Shown here piece after piece: positions 31,924 through 40,519 of a stretch of DNA of 64,000 nt. The number at the start of each line of letters is the position of its first letter. The stretch's first letter is position 1. The notes beneath the pieces are model-generated. The model was not told where the DNA came from and made no database searches. It saw nothing but the letters and a program-made list of their open reading frames with translations. Source of the DNA: Nonomuraea sp. SBT364 (GTDB lineage Bacteria > Actinomycetota > Actinomycetes > Streptosporangiales > Streptosporangiaceae); the NCBI RefSeq assembly GCF_001083785.1, contig NZ_LAVL01000008.1, forward strand, positions 1-64,000. Reading direction: 5' to 3'. The position numbers were made by a program, and so were the translations under genes.

Positions 31924-32941
31924 GGCCATCGAGGAGTACGTGGAAAGGCTGTGGACGGCGGCGACCGGCGGCGACGAGTACGCCGCGGCCGAAGCGGCGC
32001 TGGCCGCGCTCGACGACGGCGTCCCCATGGAGACCCTGCTGCTGGACGTCGTCGCCGCCGTGCAGTCCCGCGTGGGCCGCGAATGGGCGGCCGACCGCCT
32101 CTCGGTCGCCCAGGAGCACACCGCGACCGCCATCAACGAGCGGGTGGTCGCCGCCCTGGTCCACCATCCGTCGCAGCGGGAGCGGCCGGCGCCGGGCAGG
32201 GGACAGGTCGAGGTGGCGTGCATCGACGGCGAGTGGCACGCGTTCCCCGCGCGGCTGCTGGCCGAGGTGCTGCGGGTGCGTGGCTGGCGCGTCGACTACC
32301 TGGGCGCGCAGGTGCCCGCGCCGTACCTGGTCGCGCACCTGCACCGGAACAACCCGGACGTGGTGGCGCTGTCCAGTTCGCTGGCGATCCGGCTGCCCGC
32401 CGCGCACTCGACGATCACCGCGTGCCAGGCGGCGGGCCTGCCGGTGCTGGCCGGTGGCGCCGCCTTCGGCCCGGACGGCCGCTACGCCCGGCTGCTGGGG
32501 GCCGACGCCTGGGCGCCCGACGCCCGCTCAGCCGCCGATCTCCTGGCCGCCGGGCCGCTGCCGCGTCGGCCGGCGCAGGACGAGGCGAACCTGGGCGGCC
32601 ACGAGTACGCCCACGTGACCCAGGCCGCGCCGAACCTGGTGAGAGCCGTCCTGGACCGCTTGCAGGCCCGTCCGGAGCAGCGGCTCGGGCCCACCGCGGA
32701 GAACGTCGCCCACATCGTCGACTATCTCCGGGCCGCCCTGTACGTGCACGATCCCGAGCTCTTCTCGTCCTTCGTCTCCTGGATGGCGGACGTGTCCACG
32801 GCGCGCGGATTCCCGGCGGGTGTCCTGCTCTCCGCTCTGGAGGCGCTGGCCGACGGTCTCGGCGGCCTTCCACACGCCCTCGCCATGGTGGCCCGGGCGC
32901 GCTCCGAGCTGAACCGCCCGGAAACCGGCAGCGCCGCCTAA
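31916..32941 (+). CDS. Cobalamin-binding photoreceptor-like protein without DNA-binding domain
   Basis: Encodes 341 aa from ATG 31916, overlapping the phosphatase stop. The helical capping domain (about 1-85) has W57-x9-E67-H68, the motif that shields adenosylcobalamin in CarH/LitR photoreceptors. A Rossmann-like B12 domain (about 96-215) follows with E106-W-H108 (H108 as likely lower cobalt ligand; canonical DxHxxG is degenerate), ALSSSLAI and LAGGAAF. Instead of the N-terminal MerR helix-turn-helix of CarH there is a C-terminal extension (about 220-341) of helices. It could transmit light or B12 status to the upstream phosphatase. Confidence 0.85.
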   Translation: MSEAIEEYVERLWTAATGGDEYAAAEAALAALDDGVPMETLLLDVVAAVQSRVGREWAADRLSVAQEHTATAINERVVAALVHHPSQRERPAPGRGQVEVACIDGEWHAFPARLLAEVLRVRGWRVDYLGAQVPAPYLVAHLHRNNPDVVALSSSLAIRLPAAHSTITACQAAGLPVLAGGAAFGPDGRYARLLGADAWAPDARSAADLLAAGPLPRRPAQDEANLGGHEYAHVTQAAPNLVRAVLDRLQARPEQRLGPTAENVAHIVDYLRAALYVHDPELFSSFVSWMADVSTARGFPAGVLLSALEALADGLGGLPHALAMVARARSELNRPETGSAA

Positions 32942-33124
32942 CGCGCTCTTTCTCGACAATTGCGGACTGTGTATATCGAATACCTGCATCTGCTCCTTTC
33001 TTGATGGGTTGCGTTTCATCGGCAATACCGGTGATCGACGCTCGGGTACCGCCTTTCGCCAGAACATTGTGTTCGCGGCGACGTGCCCGCAGGGTGGCCG
33101 GGAGCGTGGGAGCGGGAGGCGTGA
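32942..33124. other. Relatively A/T-rich intergenic stretch
   Basis: This 183-nt stretch is lower in GC than its flanks (for example GTGTATATCGAATACC near 32970). It contains no gene I can support. It may hold the old promoter of the LysR-type pseudogene that follows. No terminator hairpin was recognised after the B12-protein gene. Confidence 0.3.
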
Positions 33125-33890
33125 ATGGAACTGAGGCATGTTCGCTCTTTCGTGGCGGTAGCCGAGGAAGCGGGTTCACCCGGGCGGGCATCCGGCTCAC
33201 GCCCGCCGGCGAGGTGTTCGACGACCGCGTCAAGGCCGTGCTGAGCGCGGTCGAGGAGGCCGCCAGGGCGGCGAGGGCGCACTCCGGGTCGGCATCTCGC
33301 TGCCGCTCCCCGACGAGCTGCACTTCGCCGTGCTCAGCGCCTTCACCTCGGCCTATCCGAAGGCGCGGACGAGCTGGCGGCAGGTGTTCATGCCCGTCGG
33401 CTCCGAGCGGCTGACCCTCGAACCGCTCAGGGCGGTGCCCAGGGCGCTCGCCGTGCCGATCGGCCATCCGTTCCGGGACGCCGCGAGCGTGCGTTGCACC
33501 GACGTGCTCGACCAGCCGCTCGTGCCGGTGGCTCCCGCCGTCCCCGGCAGGGGCGCCCGCTGGGTGGCACCCCCGACGAGCTGCTGATGGCCGTACGGCT
33601 GAACCGGGCCACCGACGGCTGCGCCGACGATCAGGTGCCCGAGGGGCAGCGCGACGGGCTCCGCGGCCTCGCCGACGCCTGCGGCTCGCCCGAGCCTCGG
33701 TTCGTGAGCTCCGCGGACGAGCTCGACGTGGTGCTTCGCGAGCCGGTGATCCCCGATGACGGCCCGGCCGACCCCGTGGACGTGCCCGCCGAGCGGAAGC
33801 CCCAGCCCAAGGAGCACGAGTTCATGGCCGCCCTGCTCACCGGCGGGTCCGCCTCGTCGCCAAGGTCCGGGGGCCGCCGCTCCCGGACTG
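33125..33890 (+). pseudogene. Decayed LysR-family regulator and adjoining remnant
   Basis: ATG 33125 begins MELRHVRSFVAVAEEAGS, a LysR N-terminus behind a GGGAGG-like ribosome site, but most of the helix-turn-helix is missing. The frame then changes to IRLTPAGEVFDDRVKAVLSAVEEA (from about 33190) and again to GISLPLPDELHFAVLSAFTSAYPK (from about 33295), which is the effector-binding domain, ending near 33587. A further coding-like stretch (33580-33845, ending HEFMAALLTGG) is in yet another frame and may belong to the same or another lost gene. Not functional. Confidence 0.7.
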
Positions 33891-34077
33891 ATCGTCCGGT
33901 CGCGCCTCCACGACGCGGATCCGTCGACCGGCGGCGGGCCCGCGAGTAATATCCGCGTCAGGGGTAGGGTCATCCGGCCTCCACCAGATTTCTCACGACG
34001 GCACGGTGAGCCATCTTCTGTGAAACGACCGCGGCGCGCGTGCACGGCCGCGTTCCCCCGGCGTACGGGCCCCCGCC

Positions 34078-35010
34078 ATGAGCGCCTTCCGGCGCTGGGC
34101 CGGCCGGGCGGCGGCAGGCTGGAGGCGGGCGAGGAGCAGGCACGGCTGGCTGGACCACACGGTGCGCGCCCTGGTCCGCTACGACCAGGCCGACGCCGGC
34201 CGGCTGTCGGCCGCCCTCACCTACTACGCCTTCTTCGCCACTTTCGCCCTGGCGCTGCTGGGGTTCGCCATCCTCAGCCGCTTCCTGGACTATCCGGCGG
34301 CGCTGGCCGAGGTGCAGCTCTACCTGAGCGACACCTTCCCGCGCCTGGACGTGCAGGCACTTCGCAGCGCGGGAGGAACGGCCGGGCTGGTGGCCTGCGT
34401 GGCGCTGCCGCTGACGGGCTTGTTCTGGATGGACACGCTGCGCTCGGCCACCAGGGCGATCTGGCGGCTCGACCAGTACCCGGGCAACTTCTTCCTGCGC
34501 CAGATCATCGACCTGGGCGTGGTGGCCGGGCTTGGGGTGCTGCTCTCCCTGTCGCTCTCCGTCGTCATCGCCGCCGATCGGGTGCTGACCTGGATCGTGG
34601 TGAACACCGTGGGCATGGAGGCCGCCCCCGCCCGGTGGGTGCTGTCGGTGGCGGCGTTCGTGCTGGGGATCGGCGTCAACACGTTGCTGGCCATGGCGCT
34701 GCTGACCGCGCCACCACGGCTGCGTCTGCCGATGCGCCGGGTGATCGGGCCGGCGCTCGTCATCACGATCGGCCTGGAGATCCTCAAGACCCTCGGCCAG
34801 GCCGTGCTCAACCTCACCGCCGCCAACCCCGCCTACCAGGTCGTGGCGGGAGCCGTGGCGATGCTGCTCTTCCTCAAGGTGCTCAACCAGCTCATCCTGT
34901 TCGCCACCGCGCTGGTGGCCACCAGCACCACCGGAGACGTCACCGACCTGGCGGCCCGGCCGGGTCCGCGTGACCTCGAAGCCACGGGCGTCCGCGTGGG
35001 CGCTGACTGA
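34078..35010 (+). CDS. YihY/BrkB family inner-membrane protein
   Basis: Encodes 310 aa. Six membrane segments are visible, with the family's early signature GRLSAALTYYAFFATFALALLGFA near residue 40 and a hydrophobic C-terminal pair. Members were once called ribonuclease BN in error; they are membrane proteins of unknown or transport-related role. The Nudix ATG follows directly after the TGA, so the two genes are likely translated from one mRNA. No clear Shine-Dalgarno precedes ATG 34078. Confidence 0.85.
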   Translation: MSAFRRWAGRAAAGWRRARSRHGWLDHTVRALVRYDQADAGRLSAALTYYAFFATFALALLGFAILSRFLDYPAALAEVQLYLSDTFPRLDVQALRSAGGTAGLVACVALPLTGLFWMDTLRSATRAIWRLDQYPGNFFLRQIIDLGVVAGLGVLLSLSLSVVIAADRVLTWIVVNTVGMEAAPARWVLSVAAFVLGIGVNTLLAMALLTAPPRLRLPMRRVIGPALVITIGLEILKTLGQAVLNLTAANPAYQVVAGAVAMLLFLKVLNQLILFATALVATSTTGDVTDLAARPGPRDLEATGVRVGAD

Positions 35011-35496
35011 ATGCCGCCGGGGATGGGCGACGTGCTCGCCGCTGACGAGGCCGGGAACCTGCTGACCGCGTTCCACCCGGTCGCCGAGGAGACCCGCTTC
35101 GACGACGGGCCCCTGCCGCTGGCGCTGGTGGCGGTGTGGCGGGACGAGCGGCTGCTGCTGGTTCTCAACCGCGTGCGCCGATGCTGGGAACTGCCCGGCG
35201 GCATGATCGACCCGGGCGAGACACCGCGCCGGGCGGCCGTGCGCGAACTGCGGGAGGAGACCGGGCTGGCCGTCGCGGACCTGCTGTTCGCCGGGTACGC
35301 GCGCTTCGTGCTCGGGCCCGGGCGGCGCGTCGAGTACGCGGCCCTCTACACCGCGCGCGCCACCTCGCAGCCGGACTTCACTCCCGGCGAGGAGATCAGC
35401 GCGATCTGCTGGTGGGACGGGGTCCAGCCCCTCGCGGACCGGGTCCAGCCGCTGGACGCCTGCCTGGGCGAACTGACCAGGGCCCGCCGGCTCTGA
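35011..35496 (+). CDS. Nudix hydrolase
   Basis: Encodes 161 aa. A complete Nudix box is present near residues 67-89: G-x5-E-x7-REL-x-EE-x-GL (GMIDPGETPRRAAVRELREE, then TGL). The start abuts the YihY stop; an in-frame ATG at 35023 is an alternative. It hydrolyses a nucleoside diphosphate linked to another moiety, with unknown substrate. An aromatic-rich ICWWDG near the end is usual for MutT/ADP-ribose-type members. Confidence 0.88.
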   Translation: MPPGMGDVLAADEAGNLLTAFHPVAEETRFDDGPLPLALVAVWRDERLLLVLNRVRRCWELPGGMIDPGETPRRAAVRELREETGLAVADLLFAGYARFVLGPGRRVEYAALYTARATSQPDFTPGEEISAICWWDGVQPLADRVQPLDACLGELTRARRL

Positions 35497-35523
35497 ACGA
35501 CGGTGCAGCTGCCGGCCGCGCCG

Positions 35524-36696
35524 CTACCAGGAGGCGGGCAGGTCGATCGCGGTGGCGGCGCGGTGGATCGGCTCGACGACCTTGGCCATGATCCGGTCCT
35601 TGCCCGGCAGCAGGTTCACCAGGCGCAGCATCACCATCGACATGCGGACCTGGAACGGGCTCGACAGGACCATCCGCTTGATGTTGCCGGTGCCCAGAGC
35701 CTGGTTGGCCGCGACGAAGGGCCGCATGCGCGCCTCGTAGGCGGGGAAGGCGGTGGCGTGGTCGCCCGCGGCCCGCTTGAGCTCGCCCGCCAGCACGTAC
35801 GCGCCGACCAGCGCCAGGCTGGTGCCCTGCCCCGAGGCGGGGGAGGCGCAGTAGGCCGCGTCGCCGACCAGCGCGACCCGGCCGGCGTGCCAGCTGTCCA
35901 TGCGCACCTGGCTGAGGGAGTCGCAGTAGAAGTCGGGCGCCTCGGCCATGGCCTCCAGCAGGCGCGGCACCTCCCAGCCTGACCCTCGGTAGGCGTCGGC
36001 CAGCGCCCGTTGCTGCCCGGCCCGGTCGCGTGCCGTGCTGCCGGCCGCCCACAGGAACATGGCCTTCGCGCCGGTGTCCTGCCGGGTGCTGTAGAGCAGG
36101 GCGGTGCGGCCGGGGCCGACGTAGGTGAGCTCCTCGCGGTCGAGCCCGAGGTGGTTGGGCACGCTGAAGATCGAGACGTTGTAGCCCAGGTCGTGGACGA
36201 AGCGCTCCTCGGGGCCGAAGGCCAGCGCGCGGGTGTTGGAGTGCAGCCCGTCGGCGCCGACGATGAGGTCGAAGTGGCGAACCAGCCCGCTGTCGAAGGT
36301 CACCCGGGTGCCGTCGATGGAGGCGATCGAGTCGCCGAAGACGTGCTCGACGCCGCCGGTCGCCTCGTGGAGGAGGCGTGCGAGGTCGCCGCGGTGCAGC
36401 TCGGCGTCCTGGTGGACGCGCCCGCCGAAGCTGTCGCCGTCCATGCCGGCCACCTGGCGACCCCCGCCGTCCACCACGGAGCCGGTGCGCACGTCGGTGC
36501 GCAGCGTGCGGATCTTCTCAAGCAGCCCCATCCGCTCGACGACCTCCAGGGCCGCGCCCCGGATGTCGACCTTGTAGCCGCCTTCGCGTACCTCGGTGGC
36601 GCGCTCGACGACGGTGACGGTGAAGCCGTGCTCACGAAGCCAGTAGGCCAGGGTCGTGCCCGCGATGCTCGCGCCGGAGATGAGGATACTCGTCAT
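35524..36696 (-). CDS. FAD-dependent monooxygenase (PHBH/UbiH type)
   Basis: Encodes 390 aa starting MTSILISGASIAG (ATG 36696; ATG 36714 also in frame). The dinucleotide fold GxSxAGxxLA is near residues 8-18, the DG-type motif is LIVGADGLHS near 145-154, and the GD motif is RVALVGDAAYCASPASGQG near 277-295. A class A flavin monooxygenase is clear; the aromatic or drug substrate is not. It is divergent from a TetR gene at 36757, whose product is its likely repressor, and a substrate-induced detoxification role is inferred. Confidence 0.9.
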   Translation of the reverse strand: MTSILISGASIAGTTLAYWLREHGFTVTVVERATEVREGGYKVDIRGAALEVVERMGLLEKIRTLRTDVRTGSVVDGGGRQVAGMDGDSFGGRVHQDAELHRGDLARLLHEATGGVEHVFGDSIASIDGTRVTFDSGLVRHFDLIVGADGLHSNTRALAFGPEERFVHDLGYNVSIFSVPNHLGLDREELTYVGPGRTALLYSTRQDTGAKAMFLWAAGSTARDRAGQQRALADAYRGSGWEVPRLLEAMAEAPDFYCDSLSQVRMDSWHAGRVALVGDAAYCASPASGQGTSLALVGAYVLAGELKRAAGDHATAFPAYEARMRPFVAANQALGTGNIKRMVLSSPFQVRMSMVMLRLVNLLPGKDRIMAKVVEPIHRAATAIDLPASW

Positions 36697-36756
36697 GTCC
36701 CGAATGGTACGCATGTGTTAGACATATGTGCAAGACGACTGTGTAAGATTGGCCGC

Positions 36757-37302
36757 ATGGGCAATCGTGAAGATCTTCTGCATGGGGCCAAGCGCTGCCT
36801 CTACGAGAAGGGCTACTTCCGCACGACCGCGCGCGACATCGCGACGGCGGCCGGGGTGAGCCTGGCCGCGATCGGCTACCACTACGGCACCAAGGACGCT
36901 CTGCTGAACGAGGCGCTGGTGGAGGCGATGCAGGAGTGGGCGCAAGACCTCGGCCGGACGCTGGCCGAGCCGGGGGACTTCGAGGCGACGTGGGCGCGGG
37001 TCATCGAGTCCTTCGTCAGGGCCAGGCCGCTGTGGGCCATCCAGTTCGAGCTGGTCGCGCACATGGCGCGCACCCCTGAGCTGCGCGAGTCGTTCGCGGA
37101 GGCCGGGCGGGAGGCCAGGCTCGGGCTGGCGGAGCTGTTCGGCTCCGACTCCGAGAGGGTGGGAGCCGTCGTCCAGACCCTGGTGGGCGGCCTGGCGGCG
37201 CAGTGGCTCGTGGACCCCGAGGGCAGCCCGACCCCGGCGGACCTCCTGGCGGGCCTGCGCATCCTGGTGGCGCCGCCCCCGGACGCGGCCGTGGGCCCGT
37301 GA
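36757..37302 (+). CDS. TetR family regulator
   Basis: Encodes 181 aa starting MGNREDLLHGAKRCLYEKGY. The helix-turn-helix is TTARDIATAAGVSLAAIGYHYGTKDALL (residues about 24-51). The C-terminal ligand domain is helical with LWAIQFELVAHM. It is divergent from the FAD monooxygenase; the 60-nt gap contains ACATATGT (36722-36729), a perfect 8-bp palindrome, and GTGTTAGA/GTGTAAGA near-repeats that could be the operator. Confidence 0.88.
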   Translation: MGNREDLLHGAKRCLYEKGYFRTTARDIATAAGVSLAAIGYHYGTKDALLNEALVEAMQEWAQDLGRTLAEPGDFEATWARVIESFVRARPLWAIQFELVAHMARTPELRESFAEAGREARLGLAELFGSDSERVGAVVQTLVGGLAAQWLVDPEGSPTPADLLAGLRILVAPPPDAAVGP

Positions 37303-37375
37303 CCTCACATTCCACCTGGCCGCTTCGTCGTACCTGTGAGGAGCCAAGATTCCACGCAAGGAAGGCTGGGAAGCG

Positions 37376-37816
37376 ATGTCCGTGCGACGCGAGGTGGCCG
37401 AGGCCGAGATCCGGCAGCAGCTCGGCAAGGTCGTCGAAGGGATCCGGGCCAAGGATCTCGAAGGTCTGAAGCGGCTTTACGCGACCGACGTGGTGTCCTT
37501 CGACATCGATCCGCCGCTGCAGCATGTGGGGGTCGAGGCGAAACTGAAGAACTGGACGAACGCGTTCACGTTCTTCGAGGACCTGGCCTATGAGGTTCGC
37601 GACCTGACGATCACCGCGGGCGACGACGTGGCGTTCGGGCACTGCTTCGGCCGGCTCAGCGGCACGCTGAAGAACGGCACGGCGACGAGCGGCATGTGGG
37701 TCCGGGCCACCTTCTGCTTCCGGAAGGTCGACGGCGACTGGCTGATCGCGCACGACCAGGCCTCCGTGCCGCTCGACATGTCCAGCGGCAAGGGAGTGAC
37801 CGACCTCCAGCCCTGA
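37376..37816 (+). CDS. SnoaL/NTF2-like protein (YybH type)
   Basis: Encodes 146 aa. The cone-fold pattern is clear: IRQQLGKVVEGIRAKDLEGL, RLYATDVVSFDIDPPLQHVG, then GDDVAFGHCFGRLSGTLKNG and a final KVDGDWLIAHDQASVPLD. Such proteins are often bound to a small ligand or act as ketosteroid-isomerase-like enzymes; no catalytic assignment is possible. It lies after the TetR gene but 73 nt away, probably with its own promoter. Confidence 0.82.
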   Translation: MSVRREVAEAEIRQQLGKVVEGIRAKDLEGLKRLYATDVVSFDIDPPLQHVGVEAKLKNWTNAFTFFEDLAYEVRDLTITAGDDVAFGHCFGRLSGTLKNGTATSGMWVRATFCFRKVDGDWLIAHDQASVPLDMSSGKGVTDLQP

Positions 37817-37911
37817 CGCGGCCCGCCGATCTGTCAATACCTCTCGCGTCTTGTCGTCGGTGGACCTGGTGCGGACGCGGTCCGCCGGGCCGGGGCGGCA
37901 TCGTCGCAGGC

Positions 37912-38712
37912 ATGAGAGTTTCCGGACTACAGGTGGCCGCGACGGCCGTGTCGCTGCTGACCCTCGGCGTGGCCGTGGCCACGTCGGGGCTGCCCGCGCC
38001 GTCCTACACGGCCGGCTTCGCCCCGCATGCGGTGACGGCCGCCGCCGCGCTGGTGGGGGCGATCTTCGCGCTGTTCCCGAAGGCGGCGCCGCTCGGGTGG
38101 CCGGCCGCCGTGCTGCTGCTCTGGTCGGCCGGGGGGCTGGTGCTGGACGCGTTCCGGGCGTTCTTCGCGGTCACCGGCATCCCCGCGGGCGACTTCGCGC
38201 GGGTCGACTGGCCGGGGATGGCTGGCCGGGCGCTCGCGCTGGCGGCCACGGCTCTCGTGGGCGCGCTCCTGCTGCGGCGTGCCCGGGTGCCCCGCGGGCC
38301 GTGGCTCGGATATACCGCCTTCGCGCTGGGATTCGTCTATCCGGCCGCCAAGCTCTACTGGTCGTTCGGCGGCGCGTTCCTGCGCCCGGCGGTGTACGAG
38401 GAGGGATTCCCGTACGGTGAGTTGATCATGCTGGCCGTCGGGGCGGCCGGGTCGCTGGCCCTGGTGCAGAGGTGGGGGCGCCGGCTGCCGCGCGGGCTGG
38501 TGGTGGCCGGTGGTTGGACGGGAGCCGCCATGTTGGCCACTATGGGGAGTATGTCCGTATTTGGCACGCTTGCGCAGCTCCTGGGGGTGACTGACGGCCC
38601 GGTTCCGCTCGGTGACGTCCCGGCGGTCATCACGGTCTCCGTGGTCTACGGGAGCTGGCTGCTGTTCGGGCTCGCCGTGGGTGGGGCCACGCTGGCCTTC
38701 CAGCGGAGATGA
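37912..38712 (+). CDS. Membrane protein of two-component operon
   Basis: Encodes 266 aa with about seven to eight hydrophobic helices (for example AVTAAAALVGAIFALFP and LGYTAFALGFVYPAAKLYW). No family is recognised. Its stop overlaps the ATG of the histidine kinase (ATGA at 38709-38712), so it is made together with the kinase and may be a co-sensor or the system's output at the membrane. Start ATG 37912 begins MRVSGLQVAATAVSLL. Confidence 0.75.
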   Translation: MRVSGLQVAATAVSLLTLGVAVATSGLPAPSYTAGFAPHAVTAAAALVGAIFALFPKAAPLGWPAAVLLLWSAGGLVLDAFRAFFAVTGIPAGDFARVDWPGMAGRALALAATALVGALLLRRARVPRGPWLGYTAFALGFVYPAAKLYWSFGGAFLRPAVYEEGFPYGELIMLAVGAAGSLALVQRWGRRLPRGLVVAGGWTGAAMLATMGSMSVFGTLAQLLGVTDGPVPLGDVPAVITVSVVYGSWLLFGLAVGGATLAFQRR

Positions 38713-39863
38713 GCCAGGCCCGCAGGTTCGACGTGGCCGTCGCGTTCGTGCTCGGACTGCCCGTGTTCCTGCTGTCCGCCGTCGTGGCCGTGCTGTCGGT
38801 GCCGGGCTCGCGGGCGATCATCCTGGTGGCGGCGTGCCTGGTGGCGCACGTGGCGTTCGCCTTCCGCCGGGAGCTCTGGGCGTTCGCCGTGATCGCCGGG
38901 GCGATGGCCGTCCAGGCGGCGGTCACCGGGCTCTTCATGGTGCTGCCGACGGTGGCGCTCTTCCCGCTCGTGCTGTATTCCCGCACCGCGTACGGAAGGC
39001 CGTACCCGCCGCTGGTCGTGGGGGCGGCCGGGGCGGCGCTGGCGGCGGCCAGGTTCGCCACCGACGGGAGCGTCGCCGCCGCCAGCCTCGGGCCGGGCCC
39101 GTGGATGCTGCTCGGCCTGCTGCTGGCCGTCGTGGTGGCGGCGTGGGGGCTCGGCCTGCACCGCAGGAGCCAGCTCGGCTACGTCGAACTGCTCAAGGAG
39201 CAGGCCAGGATGTCGGCCGCGCAGGCCACACTGGCGGAGCGGGCCAGGATCGCCCGCGAGATGCACGACGTCGTGGCGCACGCGCTGGCCGTCATCGTCG
39301 CCCAGGCCAGAGCGGGACGGGTGGTCCCGGAACGCGCCCCCGAGGTGCTGGCCACCGTGGAGGAGACCGGGCGGCAGGCGCTCACCGAGATGCGCGGCCT
39401 GGTCGGTGTCCTGCGCGCCGAACCGGCCGCGCTGCGGCCGCAGCCCGGCCTCGGCGACCTGCCCGGCCTGCTCGAACGTACGCGCGCGGCCGGGCTGGAG
39501 GTCACCATGGCCACCTCCGGCCAGGCCCGGCGGATCGGCCCGGGAGCGGAACTGGCGCTCTACCGGGTGGTCCAGGAGGCGCTGACCAACACGCTCAAGC
39601 ACGGCGGCGGCGCGGCGAGCTCGACGGTGGAGCTGTCGTGGGGCTCCGGCGCGCTGGAGGTGACAGTCACGGACGACGGCCGGGCGCCCGCGCGAGCCCC
39701 GGACGCGGCCCCGGGGCACGGGCTGGCCGGGATGCGCGAGAGGATGTCGGCCGTCGGCGGCACCGTGTCCGCCCGGGTCGCGGGGGAGCGGGGTTTCGTG
39801 GTGACGGTCCGGCTGCCGTACCGGGAGGGCACACTGGAGGGCACACTGGAGGGCACACCGTGA
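38709..39863 (+). CDS. Sensor histidine kinase, NarL/DesK (HisKA_3) type
   Basis: Encodes 384 aa. Four to five membrane helices fill about 8-150 without a large extracellular domain. The dimerisation/phosphoacceptor box is IAREMHDVVAH with H186, and the ATPase has the N box ALYRVVQEALTNTLKHG and G boxes DDGRAPA and GHGLAGMRERM. The final codons lie in a 12-bp tandem repeat (EGTL, EGTL, EGTP). The stop overlaps the GTG of the response regulator. Confidence 0.92.
   Translation: MSQARRFDVAVAFVLGLPVFLLSAVVAVLSVPGSRAIILVAACLVAHVAFAFRRELWAFAVIAGAMAVQAAVTGLFMVLPTVALFPLVLYSRTAYGRPYPPLVVGAAGAALAAARFATDGSVAAASLGPGPWMLLGLLLAVVVAAWGLGLHRRSQLGYVELLKEQARMSAAQATLAERARIAREMHDVVAHALAVIVAQARAGRVVPERAPEVLATVEETGRQALTEMRGLVGVLRAEPAALRPQPGLGDLPGLLERTRAAGLEVTMATSGQARRIGPGAELALYRVVQEALTNTLKHGGGAASSTVELSWGSGALEVTVTDDGRAPARAPDAAPGHGLAGMRERMSAVGGTVSARVAGERGFVVTVRLPYREGTLEGTLEGTP
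39824..39859 (+). repeat. Three tandem 12-bp units carrying Shine-Dalgarno sites
   Basis: GGAGGGCACACT is repeated at 39824-39835 and 39836-39847, and as GGAGGGCACACC at 39848-39859. The units encode the last EGT(L/P) residues of the kinase. The third unit places GGAGGG 6 nt before the regulator's GTG at 39860. Confidence 0.9.
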
Positions 39864-40513
39864 CGATCAGGGTGTTCGTGGTCGACGACCAGGATCTAGT
39901 ACGCACCGGTACGAGCATGGTCATCGACGCGCAGGACGACATGGAGGTCGTCGGTGAGGCGCGCGACGGAGTCGACGCCCTGGCGGGGCTGGCTCGCGTC
40001 ACCGCCGACGTCGTGCTCATGGACGTGCGGATGCCGCGCCTCGACGGGGTCGAGGCCACCCGCCGCCTGCTGGCCGGCGGCGGGCCGAAGGTCATCGTGC
40101 TGACCACGTTCGACCTGGACGAGTACGCGTTCGCCGCGCTCCGGGCCGGCGCCTCGGGGTTCCTGCTCAAGGACGCGCCGGCCGACGAACTCGTGGCCGC
40201 GGTGCGGACCGTGCACGCGGGCGACGCGGTCATCGCCCCGTCGACGACCCGGCGGCTGCTCGACCACGTCGCCCCCACCCTGCCGCGCCCCGCGAACCCG
40301 GCCGTCGAGCTCACCGAGCGCGAGCGGGAGGTCCTGCGGCACATCGCGCTGGGCGAGACGAACGCCGAGATCGCCGGTGCCCTGTACATGGCTGAGGGGA
40401 CGGTCAAGACCCACGTCGGCCGCATCCTGGCCAAGCTGCGGCTCCGCGACCGCGTCCAGGCGGTCATCTGGGCGTACGAGCACGGCTACGCCAGGGCGGC
40501 GGACGGGCGCTGA
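39860..40513 (+). CDS. Response regulator, NarL/FixJ type
   Basis: Encodes 217 aa from GTG 39860, overlapping the kinase TGA. The receiver (about 1-120) has DD at 9-10, phospho-acceptor D55 in VVLMDVRMP and Lys in LLKDAP. The LuxR-type helix-turn-helix is at about 150-205 (LTEREREVLRHIALGETNAE, then GTVKTHVGRILAKL). It is the cognate partner of the kinase; the membrane gene at the head of the operon and the operon itself are plausible targets. Confidence 0.93.
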   Translation: MTIRVFVVDDQDLVRTGTSMVIDAQDDMEVVGEARDGVDALAGLARVTADVVLMDVRMPRLDGVEATRRLLAGGGPKVIVLTTFDLDEYAFAALRAGASGFLLKDAPADELVAAVRTVHAGDAVIAPSTTRRLLDHVAPTLPRPANPAVELTEREREVLRHIALGETNAEIAGALYMAEGTVKTHVGRILAKLRLRDRVQAVIWAYEHGYARAADGR

Positions 40514-40519
40514 CCCTCG

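Noticed and set aside
36711-36731. Possible long palindrome between FAD monooxygenase and TetR genes
   Set aside because: Only the central ACATATGT is symmetric. The outer bases do not pair well, so no full operator was called.
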